NCBI RefSeq assembly: GCF_025499515.1
Contig: NZ_JAMKFA010000005.1
Span: 124,001 to 188,000 of the forward strand
Reading direction: 5' to 3'
DNA: 64,000 nucleotides
Source: Flavobacterium odoriferum
GTDB lineage: Bacteria; Bacteroidota; Bacteroidia; Flavobacteriales; Flavobacteriaceae
In this document: positions 1 to 9,209 of the stretch, one piece after another
How positions within the stretch are numbered: the first letter of the stretch is position 1
How the letters are laid out: the number at the start of each line of letters is the position of its first letter
Position numbers and translations under genes: made by a program
The notes under the pieces: model-generated
Databases searched by the model: none
What the model was told of the DNA's origin: nothing
What the model saw: the letters and a program-made list of their open reading frames with translations, nothing else

Positions 1-1326
1 TAAATCAGCTGTAAAACTTTTTTCAAAACGAATGTTAGTCCACCAAGTGACTACTATTTTTCGTTTGATGATTTCCAATGCTACTTCACGCATCAAGGCC
101 GGTGGTGCTGCTTCATCTACAAAATGGAATCCGTTTTCACCTGTTTGAGCGATTAATTCTTCTATTCGATCGACCAAAATTTTGGCAGCTATTGGCTCGT
201 ACAACTTGATATAATCTAACGAAATATCACAAAACGTACATTTTCCCCAATAGCAACCATGTGCCATGGTAAGTTTATTCCAACGGCCATCGCTCCACAA
301 ACTGTGCATAGGATTTGCAATTTCAATAACCGAAATGTATTTATCTAACAACAAATCAGAATAATCAGGAGTTCCTACTTCACTTTGTTTGTAATCGTGG
401 CGAGTGGAATTGTTTTTGTATGCGACTTGGTTGTTTTCTAATAGAAATGTTCGTTTGAATTCAGATTCTGAAACAAGTCCAGAATGACAAACAAAATTAT
501 GAAGCAATTCAACTGGTAATTCTCCATCATCTAAAGTAATAAAATCAAAGAATTCAAAAACTCTTTCATCTTTTAATTCGCGAAGTTCTGTATTTGGAAA
601 ACCGCCACCCATTGATAATTTTATATTGGGATGATTGGCTTTTAAAAACTGAGCACAACGAAAAGCGCTATACAAATTTCCAGGAAAAGGAACCGAAATT
701 AAAACTAGCTTTGGTTGTACTTCATCAATTCTTTCTTTCAGAATTTTCAGTGTAATTTCATCAATAAATGTTAACTCGTTTTGCAAGTGATTGTACAACT
801 CATCAAACGAGTTGGCACTTCTACCCAAACGTTCTGCATAGCGACTAAATCCGAAATTTTCATCAATACATTCTACAATAAAATCGGATAAATCTTCTAA
901 ATATAAGGTAGCTAAATGTTTGGCTTTGTCTTGCATTCCCATCGTTCCAAATGCAAATTCCATATCGTCTAATTGAGCAAAACGAGATGCTTCAGGTAGA
1001 AAATTTCCTGAACAAATTTGACGAGCTAACGATGGATTTTTTCCTTGAAGAAAAGCGATTACGGAATCTATAGTTTTGATATAGTCGTTTTTGAGAGAAT
1101 AAATTCGTTGTGAATTAGGTTCAAATTCTTGAAACTTGAAACCTGAAACTTGAAACAAACTTTCTAATCCTTCTTTGGAAAACAATTCTAAAATCACTTC
1201 AATACCTAAATCCATTTGGAAAGTCGAAATGTTTTTGGTATTCAAAAAACCTTTTATATAAGCCGTTGCTGGATAAGGAGTATTCAGTTGGGTAAAAGGC
1301 GGTGTGATTAAGAGAATGTTTTTCAA
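1..1326 (-). CDS. B12-binding-type radical SAM protein, C-terminus outside window
   Basis: The frame is open for 442 codons and runs off the left edge. It begins with a hydrophobic beta-strand and PP motif (KNILLITPPF), typical of radical SAM proteins with an N-terminal B12-binding-like domain. That domain seems to fill residues 1 to about 290. The radical SAM cluster motif CYWGKCTFC (Cys358, Cys363, Cys366) follows. No ATG fits: an in-frame stop lies about 30 bases upstream, and the TTG at 1326-1324 gives the family-like start M-K-N-I-L-L-I. Residues 58-65 (FQVSGFKF) are encoded by a heptamer repeat. Substrate and product are unknown. The radical SAM class is secure; the start is fairly secure. 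Confidence 0.82.
   Translation of the reverse strand, partial: MKNILLITPPFTQLNTPYPATAYIKGFLNTKNISTFQMDLGIEVILELFSKEGLESLFQVSGFKFQEFEPNSQRIYSLKNDYIKTIDSVIAFLQGKNPSLARQICSGNFLPEASRFAQLDDMEFAFGTMGMQDKAKHLATLYLEDLSDFIVECIDENFGFSRYAERLGRSANSFDELYNHLQNELTFIDEITLKILKERIDEVQPKLVLISVPFPGNLYSAFRCAQFLKANHPNIKLSMGGGFPNTELRELKDERVFEFFDFITLDDGELPVELLHNFVCHSGLVSESEFKRTFLLENNQVAYKNNSTRHDYKQSEVGTPDYSDLLLDKYISVIEIANPMHSLWSDGRWNKLTMAHGCYWGKCTFCDISLDYIKLYEPIAAKILVDRIEELIAQTGENGFHFVDEAAPPALMREVALEIIKRKIVVTWWTNIRFEKSFTADL
1129..1156 (-). repeat. Heptamer array (GTTTCAA)4 inside the radical SAM gene
   Basis: Four head-to-tail heptamers (TTGAAAC on the plus strand, the third with one change) lie in frame in the radical SAM gene and encode FQVSGFKF. 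The same heptamer occurs inside an unrelated methyltransferase gene at 21697-21722. Confidence 0.85.
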
Positions 1327-1433
1327 TGGATATATTTTGAGCAAAAATAAGGCTTTTTATCAAATCCTAAGAGCTTGTTAAAGGCAATTTAGAAAAGTAA
1401 AAAATTAGTACTTTAGCAAAAAATAATTCTAAA

Positions 1434-3029
1434 ATGCCAAACGAAAATGTAACCTATCAAAATTCGGGATATTTTTCTAAACTAATTGTTGATTATTTGG
1501 ATGAAAAATCTGAATTGCAATTGTTGTACAATCGTTTTCCAAAAATTGAGAATTTTAAAGGTCAAATTGAGGAAAAAGGCAAAAATTTTCCGTTTGAAAA
1601 CCGCCAAATTTTGGTTTCGGCATTAGAAAAACAACATGAAAATTTTGAAATTTCAGAAAGTACTTCACAAAATATTCAGCTTTTAAAACTTTCAAATACC
1701 TATACAATTACAACGGGTCACCAGCTGAATTTATTTACTGGACCTTTGTATTTTTTATACAAAATTGCTTCTACTATTAATCTGTGTAAAAAATTAAGAC
1801 AAAAATATCCTACTCAAAATTTTGTTCCCATTTATTGGATGGCAACAGAAGATCATGATTTTGATGAAATCAACTATTTTAATTTCAAAGACAAAAAATT
1901 TAGATGGAACCGAGAAAGTAATGGACCCGTTGGACGTCTATCTACAGAAGGATTAGATTTAGTTTATGAAGCTTTTTCTAAAGAAATTGGATTGGGAAAT
2001 AATGCAAAATATCTACTTGATTTATTTAAAAAATCATATTTAGAACATCAAAATTTAGCCGATGCAACTAGATTTTTAGCAAATGAATTATTCAAAAACG
2101 AAGGATTAGTTATTATTGATGGTGATGCTAAGGAATTGAAAAAACTTTTTGTTCCGTATGCTAAAAACGAATTAATACAACAAACTTCTTTCAAAAAGGT
2201 TAATGAAACTCTTCCTCTTTTAGAAAAATATACTATTCAAGTAAATCCAAGAGAAATCAACCTTTTTTACATTCAAAACGAGTTAAGAGAACGCATTATT
2301 TTTGAAAACGGAAATTACGTTATCAATAATACGAAACTAAAATTTACCGAAAAAGAACTTTTAATTGAATTAGAAAATAACCCAGAAAACTTTAGTCCAA
2401 ATGTTATTTTAAGACCATTATATCAAGAGATTATATTGCCAAATTTATGCTACATTGGTGGAGGAGGCGAAATTGCATATTGGTTAGAATTAAAAGCAAA
2501 TTTTGAAGCAAATTACATTACTTTTCCAATGCTCTTGGTTCGAAATTCCGTGCTCTTAGTTACAGAAAAACAAGCATCAAAATTGGATAAATTAAATTTA
2601 ACTTGGAACGAAATTTTTATGGCCCAACAATTACTTTCTGATAAAAAAACAAAAGATTTTTCAGGATTTACCATCGATTTTTCAGAACAAAAAACAATTC
2701 TAAAAAAACAATTTGAAGCGTTACATGAAATCGCACTTCAAACTGATAAATCATTTACAGGTGCAGTAAAGGCACAAGAAAAAAAACAACTCAAAGGCTT
2801 AGAAAATTTAGAAAAGCGCTTATTGAAAGCCGAACGCAAAAATCATTCTTCAAAATTGGAACGCATTTTTGAAATCCAAAATGAGTTATTTCCAAACAAA
2901 AGTTTACAAGAAAGAACGCAAAATTTTTCATCATTTGTATCAGAAGTAGATGATTATGAATCTTTTGTAAGAAAAATTTTAACACAACTTAAACCTTTAG
3001 AACAAAATTTCACTCAAATAATTTTATAA
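1434..3029 (+). CDS. bshC: Bacillithiol biosynthesis cysteine-adding enzyme BshC
   Basis: BshC joins cysteine to glucosaminyl-malate, the last step of bacillithiol synthesis in the cytosol. At 531 residues it has normal family length. Visible family motifs are TGHQLNLFTGP (94-104) and ATEDHDFDEI (137-146), both in the nucleotide-binding-like core. A charged helical stretch near residues 440-500 matches the C-terminal coiled coil. The ATG at 1434 is the first in frame; a weak -7-like TACTTTAG sits about 20 bases upstream. It is divergent from the radical SAM gene and monocistronic in this view; bshA and bshB are not in the window. Family assignment is strong. Confidence 0.93.
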   Translation: MPNENVTYQNSGYFSKLIVDYLDEKSELQLLYNRFPKIENFKGQIEEKGKNFPFENRQILVSALEKQHENFEISESTSQNIQLLKLSNTYTITTGHQLNLFTGPLYFLYKIASTINLCKKLRQKYPTQNFVPIYWMATEDHDFDEINYFNFKDKKFRWNRESNGPVGRLSTEGLDLVYEAFSKEIGLGNNAKYLLDLFKKSYLEHQNLADATRFLANELFKNEGLVIIDGDAKELKKLFVPYAKNELIQQTSFKKVNETLPLLEKYTIQVNPREINLFYIQNELRERIIFENGNYVINNTKLKFTEKELLIELENNPENFSPNVILRPLYQEIILPNLCYIGGGGEIAYWLELKANFEANYITFPMLLVRNSVLLVTEKQASKLDKLNLTWNEIFMAQQLLSDKKTKDFSGFTIDFSEQKTILKKQFEALHEIALQTDKSFTGAVKAQEKKQLKGLENLEKRLLKAERKNHSSKLERIFEIQNELFPNKSLQERTQNFSSFVSEVDDYESFVRKILTQLKPLEQNFTQIIL

Positions 3030-3145
3030 TTTACCGACAAAAAGCCTTTTTACTCGATAAAAAGTAATAATTTCAAATAATTAACATTTATTTTACTTAA
3101 ATTGCTATTTTATAACAAATAAAATCCGCAATGTTAAATTATTAT

Positions 3146-3153
3146 TATATTTG
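3146..3153 (+). promoter_or_regulatory. Flavobacterial -7 box of the FGE-like gene
   Basis: TATATTTG matches the TAnnTTTG -7 consensus and lies 26 bases before the ATG at 3180. No clear TTG -33 element is seen at the usual distance. Confidence 0.55.
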
Positions 3154-3179
3154 CACACCTAAATTAATTTGAAATTCTT

Positions 3180-4007
3180 ATGAGAAAAATTACTTTTTAT
3201 CCTACATTAATAATTACAATTCTATCCTTATTTGCTTTTAAAAATGTTTTAATTGACACAGACCTTATACAAGTTAAAGGTGGAACTTTTAAAATGGGCT
3301 CAAAAAAATCAGATGAAAGTGCAGAAGTTGACGAACAAAAAGAACATACTGTTACCTTAAACACATTTGAAATTAGTAAATTCGAAGTAACTGTTTGGGA
3401 ATGGAAACAATTTATCAAAGCCAATAAAATGAAAATGCCAGCAAAACCAACTTGGGGTTGGCAAGATAATTACCCAATTAATGGTGTTACTTGGAACGAA
3501 GCTATTGCATACTGTAACTGGCTAAGTATTAAAGAAAAATTACAACCTTGCTATACTAAAAAAGGCCCAAATTTTGTTTGCAACTTTAAGGCAAATGGAT
3601 ACAGATTGCCTACTGAAGCAGAATGGGAATTTGCAGCTAAAGGAGGAACTTCAACTAAAGGGTTTAGATTTAGCGGAAGTGACAAATTAGATGAAGTAGC
3701 CTGGCACAAAGCAAATAGCAGTGGACATCCTCACACGGTAGGAACAAAATTACCTAACGAATTGGGTATTTATGATATGAGTGGAAATGTATGGGAATGG
3801 TGTTGGGATTGGTACAATAAAGATTTCTACAAACAAGAAAAAGGTGACAATCCAAAAGGGCCAGAAATGGGTGAAAGAAGAACAGTTAGAGGCGGTTCAT
3901 GGGATAGCCAACCAAACTACATTAGACCTGCAAACCGAATTTCTACATTCCCTTCAAAAACACATGAGTTTTACGGATTTAGAGTAGCTAGAACAATCGT
4001 AAAATAA
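3180..4007 (+). CDS. Secreted formylglycine-generating-enzyme-family (SUMF1) protein
   Basis: A 275-residue protein with an N-terminal hydrophobic export segment (about residues 5-22), then one FGE/SUMF1 domain. Landmarks are GGTFKMGS (34-41), YRLPTEAEWE (141-150), GNVWEWCWDWY (202-212) and VRGGSW (236-241). The segment after RGGSW, where true formylglycine-generating enzymes carry their catalytic cysteines, reads NYIRPANR and has no cysteine. The domain is therefore more likely structural or binding, as in the gliding/T9SS proteins GldJ and GldK, than a sulfatase activator. It is shorter than GldK. No sulfatase gene is nearby. Partner unknown. Confidence 0.85.
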   Translation: MRKITFYPTLIITILSLFAFKNVLIDTDLIQVKGGTFKMGSKKSDESAEVDEQKEHTVTLNTFEISKFEVTVWEWKQFIKANKMKMPAKPTWGWQDNYPINGVTWNEAIAYCNWLSIKEKLQPCYTKKGPNFVCNFKANGYRLPTEAEWEFAAKGGTSTKGFRFSGSDKLDEVAWHKANSSGHPHTVGTKLPNELGIYDMSGNVWEWCWDWYNKDFYKQEKGDNPKGPEMGERRTVRGGSWDSQPNYIRPANRISTFPSKTHEFYGFRVARTIVK

Positions 4008-4019
4008 TAAAAAACAATA

Positions 4020-4049
4020 TTGCAAAACCTAATTAAAATGGTAACTTTG
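4020..4049 (+). promoter_or_regulatory. Promoter of ndk
   Basis: TTG (4020-4022), a 19-base spacer and TAACTTTG (4042-4049) give a full match to the Bacteroidota -33/-7 promoter. It lies 15 bases upstream of the ndk ATG. Confidence 0.8.
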
Positions 4050-4064
4050 CAAAAAATTTAAAAA

Positions 4065-4484
4065 ATGGCAACAAACAGAACTTTTACAATGATTAAACCA
4101 GATGCTGTAGAAAACGGACATATTGGTGGTATCTTAAACATGATTACAGAAGGTGGTTTCAAAATTGTTTCTTTGAAATTAACTCAATTAACTATTGCTG
4201 ATGCTCAAGCGTTTTACGCTGTTCATGCTGCAAGACCATTTTTTGGTGAATTAGTTGAATTTATGACAAGAGGTCCAATTGTAGCTGCTATCTTAGAAAA
4301 AGATAACGCAGTTGAGGATTTCAGAACTTTAATTGGAGCTACTAATCCTGCTGATGCAGCTGAAGGAACAATCCGTAAAAAATATGCAACTTCAATTGGA
4401 GAAAATGCTGTTCACGGATCTGATTCTGATGAAAATGCAGCTATTGAAGGTGCTTTCCATTTTTCAGGAAGAGAGCAATTCTAA
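4065..4484 (+). CDS. ndk: Nucleoside diphosphate kinase
   Basis: Transfers the gamma phosphate from ATP to nucleoside diphosphates through a phosphohistidine. The 139-residue length is standard. Lys11 in IKPDAV and the active-site His117 in NAVHGSDS are present, as is the conserved RGP segment (69-71). The gene has its own promoter immediately upstream and a strong bidirectional terminator downstream, so it is probably transcribed alone. Nothing unusual. Confidence 0.97.
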   Translation: MATNRTFTMIKPDAVENGHIGGILNMITEGGFKIVSLKLTQLTIADAQAFYAVHAARPFFGELVEFMTRGPIVAAILEKDNAVEDFRTLIGATNPADAAEGTIRKKYATSIGENAVHGSDSDENAAIEGAFHFSGREQF

Positions 4485-4501
4485 TTTTAGAATTATTATA
4501 T

Positions 4502-4535
4502 AAAAATCCCGATTCAATGAATCGGGATTTTTTTT
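4502..4535. terminator. Bidirectional terminator between ndk and the ScfR-type regulator
   Basis: A perfect stem, AAATCCCGATTC with GAATCGGGATTT, has a 3-base loop, A-run on the left and T-run on the right, so it can serve both convergent genes. Confidence 0.9.
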
Positions 4536-6012
4536 ACTTATATTTTTCCATTATCTCTTTCACAACCATATCTGTTTGCAAAAAACGAGCTTTTCGTTCC
4601 AAATTTTTTGGTGGTGCAACTCTTTCTAAACAATCTGAAATTGAACAAGATTCGCAAGTTACTCCAACTTTTCTTCGTTTAATATTTTCATCTTGCAAAA
4701 AAGCTATTCTACTTAAAGAATGTTGATTAATCATAATGCCTAAAGCAATACTTCTATAATAACCTTTTCTAAAAGGATCTTTTGTAGCCGAAGAAATTAC
4801 AAAATATTCATTATCCGTATGATTATAAGAAGATATTTGACTATCTAACACATGATTTTCAGTTGTTTCTGTCAAATTTTGAATTGTTTTTAAAGATATC
4901 CACCTACGACAATAATGTTCATTACGTTCATTCGCATGTGGTTCTAATAAATTAGTAATGTGTAATTCTTTGGTCAACTGAAAATCACCACGTTCAGGTT
5001 TGTAACTAAATCGCAAAAAGAATAAATTTTTCAGATTAAAATCTTTTGGTAACACATTCGTTAATCGTTGATAAAAGGTTTCTGGAGAATCTGTAAAACC
5101 ATCCATCAACATTTGAAAATCATTAGTAGAAAAAGTTTTCTTATCAAAAAAAGATTTAAGTGATGCTACTAATGATTTACGAGGAATTAATAAAGCTCCT
5201 GCAAAATATGAAGCTATAAAATTATTTAAAACTTGATCAAAACTATCAAATTTTATCCATGAAAAAGTAAACAATCTATCAGTTATATTCAAAAAATTGT
5301 AAGCAATTTCTTTTGCATAAATAAACATTCGTTGCGAATCATCAGTTTCAGAGGAAACCAAAAGAGTTTTAGAGCTTGGTACAAAAACAGAACGCAAATT
5401 ATTCAATTCCTTATGTTGGGTTAACTCATCATTATCAATTGTATAACCGTATTCTTCAACTAAAATTTCTTCAAAATCTTTTGAATTTAAACGTTTATTC
5501 AAATCTAGTGAATATGCTTTGGCAAATTTTTCAACCTGTAGCTCAATCTCTTCAAAGTAATTATTATTTGCTTCCTGATATGAACGCAAAGCAGCTAAAA
5601 AGAAACTTTCGCGTGTTAAATTATAGTGTTTAGCAATTTCAAAAAGCGTACTAATAAAAGCATTAACCTTAACTGGAGCTTCTGCAATAATATCAATTAA
5701 ATCGCTTTCTTTAATTCCAAAAATATCCAATGGAATCTCTTTTAAAATTCTAGACTGCAAAATCTCTCCAATTGGTGCCAAATTTTTATCCAATTTTAAA
5801 GAAACTAATTGATCATATGTTGTTTCTAACGCTTCGGATAAAAGTACAATCTTATCCCTTTTAGGATATTTTTTCCCTTTTTCAATTTCGTTTAAATACG
5901 ATTTAGACAAACTCGTGATTTTTGCCAAACCAAACAACGATAGATTTTTTTCGGTTCTAATTTGTTTCAATTTTAAACCAAAAATCAAACGGATATATTC
6001 TTCTTCAATCAT
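4534..6012 (-). CDS. RamB-like XRE/ScfR-family regulator, likely of the glyoxylate shunt
   Basis: A 492-residue regulator with an N-terminal XRE helix-turn-helix (about residues 8-65, containing SLSKSYLNEIEKGKKYP). The central region is IrrE/ImmA-like, and the C-terminal domain ends in a cysteine cluster, CESCSISDC (Cys453, 456 and 461). This architecture is that of short-chain fatty acyl-CoA regulators (ScfR) such as RamB, which controls isocitrate lyase and malate synthase in Corynebacterium and mycobacteria. Here the gene is divergent from aceB-aceA, which strongly suggests the same role; the ligand is not shown by sequence. ATG at 6012 is preferred over an adjacent upstream TTG. Repeated operator-like sites lie in the shared upstream region. 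Confidence 0.85.
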   Translation of the reverse strand: MIEEEYIRLIFGLKLKQIRTEKNLSLFGLAKITSLSKSYLNEIEKGKKYPKRDKIVLLSEALETTYDQLVSLKLDKNLAPIGEILQSRILKEIPLDIFGIKESDLIDIIAEAPVKVNAFISTLFEIAKHYNLTRESFFLAALRSYQEANNNYFEEIELQVEKFAKAYSLDLNKRLNSKDFEEILVEEYGYTIDNDELTQHKELNNLRSVFVPSSKTLLVSSETDDSQRMFIYAKEIAYNFLNITDRLFTFSWIKFDSFDQVLNNFIASYFAGALLIPRKSLVASLKSFFDKKTFSTNDFQMLMDGFTDSPETFYQRLTNVLPKDFNLKNLFFLRFSYKPERGDFQLTKELHITNLLEPHANERNEHYCRRWISLKTIQNLTETTENHVLDSQISSYNHTDNEYFVISSATKDPFRKGYYRSIALGIMINQHSLSRIAFLQDENIKRRKVGVTCESCSISDCLERVAPPKNLERKARFLQTDMVVKEIMEKYK

Positions 6013-6085
6013 CAATCAACTATTTAAAAAAATTAGAAACCTTTTTTGCTCTTTGCCTCATTTTACAATAGAAAACAAATATAAT

Positions 6086-6140
6086 ACATTTTTGCGAAAA
6101 ACATTTTTTATATTTTTTTTACATTTTTGCGAACGTTCGC
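6086..6140. promoter_or_regulatory. Repeated operator-like sites between the regulator gene and aceB
   Basis: ACATTTTTGCGAA occurs twice (6086-6098 and 6121-6133, 35 bases apart), and the second copy runs into a perfect 12-bp palindrome, GCGAACGTTCGC (6129-6140). GC-containing symmetric sites stand out in this very AT-rich gap. They resemble the TTTGCAAA-type core reported for RamB. Inferred to bind the divergent regulator. Confidence 0.6.
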
Positions 6141-6200
6141 TTGTTTTGTATTTTTTAATTTTATAATATTGTACCAATCAAATAAATAAAATTTCTAATT

Positions 6201-7781
6201 ATGGAAACGAATATCTCACAACTTAAAGTAAAACGACAAGAAAAGTGTTCTGAAATTCTTTCAGATGGCGCTTTATTATTTATAGAAAAGCTACAAGAAA
6301 AATTCAATCCAAAAAGATTAGAATTACTAGAAAAGCGAAAAGAACAACAAAAACGTTTTGATTTAGGCGAAAAACCTCATTTTCCAAAAGAAACATTAGA
6401 AATAAGAAATAGCAATTGGACTGCTGCACCAATCCCTGAAATTTTGCTAGACAGAAGAGTTGAAATTACAGGACCTGTTGATAGAAAAATGGTTATTAAT
6501 GCATTAAATTCAGGCGCAAAAGTCTTTATGGCTGATTTTGAAGATAGCTGCTCTCCTACTTGGTCTAACTTATTAGAAGGTCAACAAAATTTAAAAGATG
6601 CCATAAACAAAACCATTTCATTAGAACAAAATGAAAAAAAATATCAATTAAATAATCAAACAGCCACACTTTTAGTTCGCCCAAGAGGCTTGCATTTAGA
6701 AGAAAAAAACATTCAATTAAATGGGGAAAATTTTTCTGGCGCTTTAGTAGATTTTGGTTTATTCTTTTTCCACAACGCAGAAACTCTAATAAAACAAGAA
6801 TTAGCTCCATTTTTCTATTTACCAAAATTAGAACATTATGAAGAAGCTCGTTGGTGGAACGATGTTTTTTTGTATTCACAAGACTACTTCAAAATTCCCA
6901 TTGGAACAATAAAAGCAACCGTTTTAATTGAAACAATTACTGCAAGCTTTCAATTAGATGAAATTATATATGAATTAAAAGATCATATGGCAGGATTAAA
7001 TTGTGGAAGATGGGATTATATTTTTTCATACATCAAAAAACTAAAATTACAGCCTAGTTTTATGATCCCAGATAGAGACCAAGTTACAATGACTAGTCCT
7101 TTTATGAGTGCCTATTCACAAAGAGTAGTTCAAGTTTGTCACAAAAGAAATGTACTAGCTATTGGCGGAATGGCAGCACAAATTCCTATAAAAAATGACG
7201 ATCATGCAAATGAAATAGCTTATGAAAAAGTAGAAACAGATAAAGAAAGAGAAGTCAAAAACGGACACGACGGCACTTGGGTAGCTCATCCAGGATTAGT
7301 TCCTCTAGCAATGAAAGTTTTCAACGAAAATATGCCAACAAAAAACCAAATGCATATTAAAAGAGCTGAATTGAATATAACAGAAGAACAATTGTTAGAA
7401 CTTCCGAAAGGAACCGTAACAGAAACCGGAGTCCGTAAAAATATCAACGTTGGAATTTTATACATCGAATCTTGGCTAATGGGTGTAGGCGCAGCGGCAT
7501 TATATAATTTAATGGAAGACGCAGCCACAGCCGAAATTTCAAGAACACAATTATGGCTTTGGTTACATAAAGAAGTTATTCTTGAAAATGGAGAAAAATG
7601 TACCGCGGAATTATATCAAAAATACACCTCTGAAGAGTTAATTAAAATCAAAGCCTATGTTGGAGAAGAACGATTTAATTCAGGAAAATTTGAATTAGCG
7701 ACTAAACTTTTCACAGATATGATATTAAATTCAGAATTAGACGAATTTTTAACCTTGAAAGCATACGAATATATTGACTAA
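6201..7781 (+). CDS. aceB: Malate synthase A
   Basis: Condenses glyoxylate with acetyl-CoA to malate, the second step of the glyoxylate shunt. The 526-residue length fits malate synthase A. Signature segments are MADFEDSCSPTW (110-121), VRPRG (159-163), LNCGRWDY (266-273) and a C-terminal MEDAATAEISR stretch. It is followed 85 bases later by aceA on the same strand, most likely as one operon, with an intercistronic stem-loop in the gap. The divergent RamB-like gene and the repeated sites upstream suggest induction on acetate or fatty acids. Confidence 0.96.
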   Translation: METNISQLKVKRQEKCSEILSDGALLFIEKLQEKFNPKRLELLEKRKEQQKRFDLGEKPHFPKETLEIRNSNWTAAPIPEILLDRRVEITGPVDRKMVINALNSGAKVFMADFEDSCSPTWSNLLEGQQNLKDAINKTISLEQNEKKYQLNNQTATLLVRPRGLHLEEKNIQLNGENFSGALVDFGLFFFHNAETLIKQELAPFFYLPKLEHYEEARWWNDVFLYSQDYFKIPIGTIKATVLIETITASFQLDEIIYELKDHMAGLNCGRWDYIFSYIKKLKLQPSFMIPDRDQVTMTSPFMSAYSQRVVQVCHKRNVLAIGGMAAQIPIKNDDHANEIAYEKVETDKEREVKNGHDGTWVAHPGLVPLAMKVFNENMPTKNQMHIKRAELNITEEQLLELPKGTVTETGVRKNINVGILYIESWLMGVGAAALYNLMEDAATAEISRTQLWLWLHKEVILENGEKCTAELYQKYTSEELIKIKAYVGEERFNSGKFELATKLFTDMILNSELDEFLTLKAYEYID

Positions 7782-7787
7782 CAAAAA

Positions 7788-7815
7788 ACTGCCGAATGCT
7801 GTAACATCCGACAGT
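7788..7815 (+). other. Intercistronic stem-loop between aceB and aceA
   Basis: An imperfect inverted repeat (ACTGCCGAATGCT and ACATCCGACAGT around a 3-base loop, two mismatches) lies just after the aceB stop and has no T-run. It looks like an mRNA processing or stability element rather than a terminator. Confidence 0.5.
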
Positions 7816-7866
7816 CTATCCATAAATAATTACAAAATAATAACTATCTAAAAACACCACAAAATT

Positions 7867-9144
7867 ATGAAAACTGAAGAAAGAATTCAACAATTAGTTA
7901 CAGATTGGACAACAAATCCAAGATGGAAAGGTATCGAAAGACCTTACACTGCAGAAAAAGTAGTAGAACTACAAGGTTCATATCAAATTGAATATTCTAT
8001 TGCACGCCGTGGAGCTGAAATTCTTTGGAACAAATTAAACAATCAGGATTGGGTTGCTGGTTTAGGCGCACTAACAGGAAATCAAGCTATTCAAGAAGTA
8101 GAAGCTGGATTAGAAGCTATTTATTTGAGTGGCTGGCAAGTAGCTGCAGACGCAAATGTAGCTGGCGAAATGTATCCTGACCAATCGTTATATCCTGCTA
8201 ACAGTGTTCCATTAGTTGTTAAGCGTATTAACAACGCATTGTTACGCGCTGATCAAATTCAGACAGTGAACAAAATTGAAAACAAAAAAGATTATTTAGT
8301 TCCAATTGTAGCCGATGCTGAAGCGGGTTTTGGAGGCAACTTAAATGCTTTTGAACTTATGAAAAGTATGATTGAAGCCGGTGCTGCAGGAGTTCACTTT
8401 GAAGACCAACTTTCATCTGCAAAAAAATGTGGGCATTTAGGCGGAAAGGTTTTAGTTCCAACACAAGAAGCTATCAATAAATTAATTGCTGCACGATTAG
8501 CGGCTGATACAATGGGAGTTCCAACATTAATTGTTGCTCGAACCGATGCTGATGCTGCCAATTTATTAACCAGCGATATTGATGAAAGAGATAGAAAATT
8601 TATTACTGGAGAGAGAACTCCTGAAGGATTTTTTTACGTAGAAGCTGGAATTGAACAAGGCATTGACAGAGGATTGTCATATGCTCCTTATGCAGATTTA
8701 GTTTGGTTAGAAACTTCAACACCTGATTTAGAAGAAGCTAGAAAGTTTGCAGCGGCTATCCATGCTCAATATCCTGGAAAATTATTAGCTTATAATTGTT
8801 CTCCATCATTTAATTGGGCAGCAAAATTATCTGTTGCGCAAATGGAAACATTTCGTGAAGATATTGCCAAAATGGGATATAAATTTCAATTTATAACATT
8901 AGCTGGATTCCATGCTTTAAATACTTCAATGTTTGAATTAGCTTTAGCATACAAACGAAAAGGAATGGCAGGATATTCAGAATTACAAGAAAAAGAGTTT
9001 GCTTTACAAGCTGAAGGATTTAGAGCTGTAAAACATCAAAATTTTGTAGGAACAAGTTATTTTGATGAAGTTCAAAATGCAGTCACTGCAGGATTATCTT
9101 CAACTGTAGCGATGAAAAATTCTACAGAAACCGCACAATTTTAA
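7867..9144 (+). CDS. aceA: Isocitrate lyase
   Basis: Cleaves isocitrate to glyoxylate and succinate, the first step of the glyoxylate shunt. The 425-residue length is typical of bacterial tetrameric isocitrate lyase. The signature KKCGHLGGK is at 186-194 with catalytic Cys188, and the acidic metal-binding segment ADAEAGFGG (149-157) precedes it. GALTGNQA (67-74) is the conserved N-terminal motif. It is second in the aceB-aceA unit. Confidence 0.97.
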   Translation: MKTEERIQQLVTDWTTNPRWKGIERPYTAEKVVELQGSYQIEYSIARRGAEILWNKLNNQDWVAGLGALTGNQAIQEVEAGLEAIYLSGWQVAADANVAGEMYPDQSLYPANSVPLVVKRINNALLRADQIQTVNKIENKKDYLVPIVADAEAGFGGNLNAFELMKSMIEAGAAGVHFEDQLSSAKKCGHLGGKVLVPTQEAINKLIAARLAADTMGVPTLIVARTDADAANLLTSDIDERDRKFITGERTPEGFFYVEAGIEQGIDRGLSYAPYADLVWLETSTPDLEEARKFAAAIHAQYPGKLLAYNCSPSFNWAAKLSVAQMETFREDIAKMGYKFQFITLAGFHALNTSMFELALAYKRKGMAGYSELQEKEFALQAEGFRAVKHQNFVGTSYFDEVQNAVTAGLSSTVAMKNSTETAQF

Positions 9145-9174
9145 TCTTATTAGTCTTTAATTTTTGGTTTATTT

Positions 9175-9209
9175 AAGTCCCTTTTCTATTAAGAATTGGG
9201 GCTTTTTTT
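9175..9209 (+). terminator. Terminator after aceA
   Basis: A 7-bp stem (AAGTCCC with GGGGCTT, one G-U pair) is followed by seven T residues. The loop is long (about 16 bases), so the hairpin is only moderately convincing. Confidence 0.5.

Noticed and set aside
4517-4726. A 69-codon plus-strand frame over the end of the ScfR-type gene
   Set aside because: It starts in the terminator and is antisense to a conserved protein with the Cys-cluster; a chance frame.
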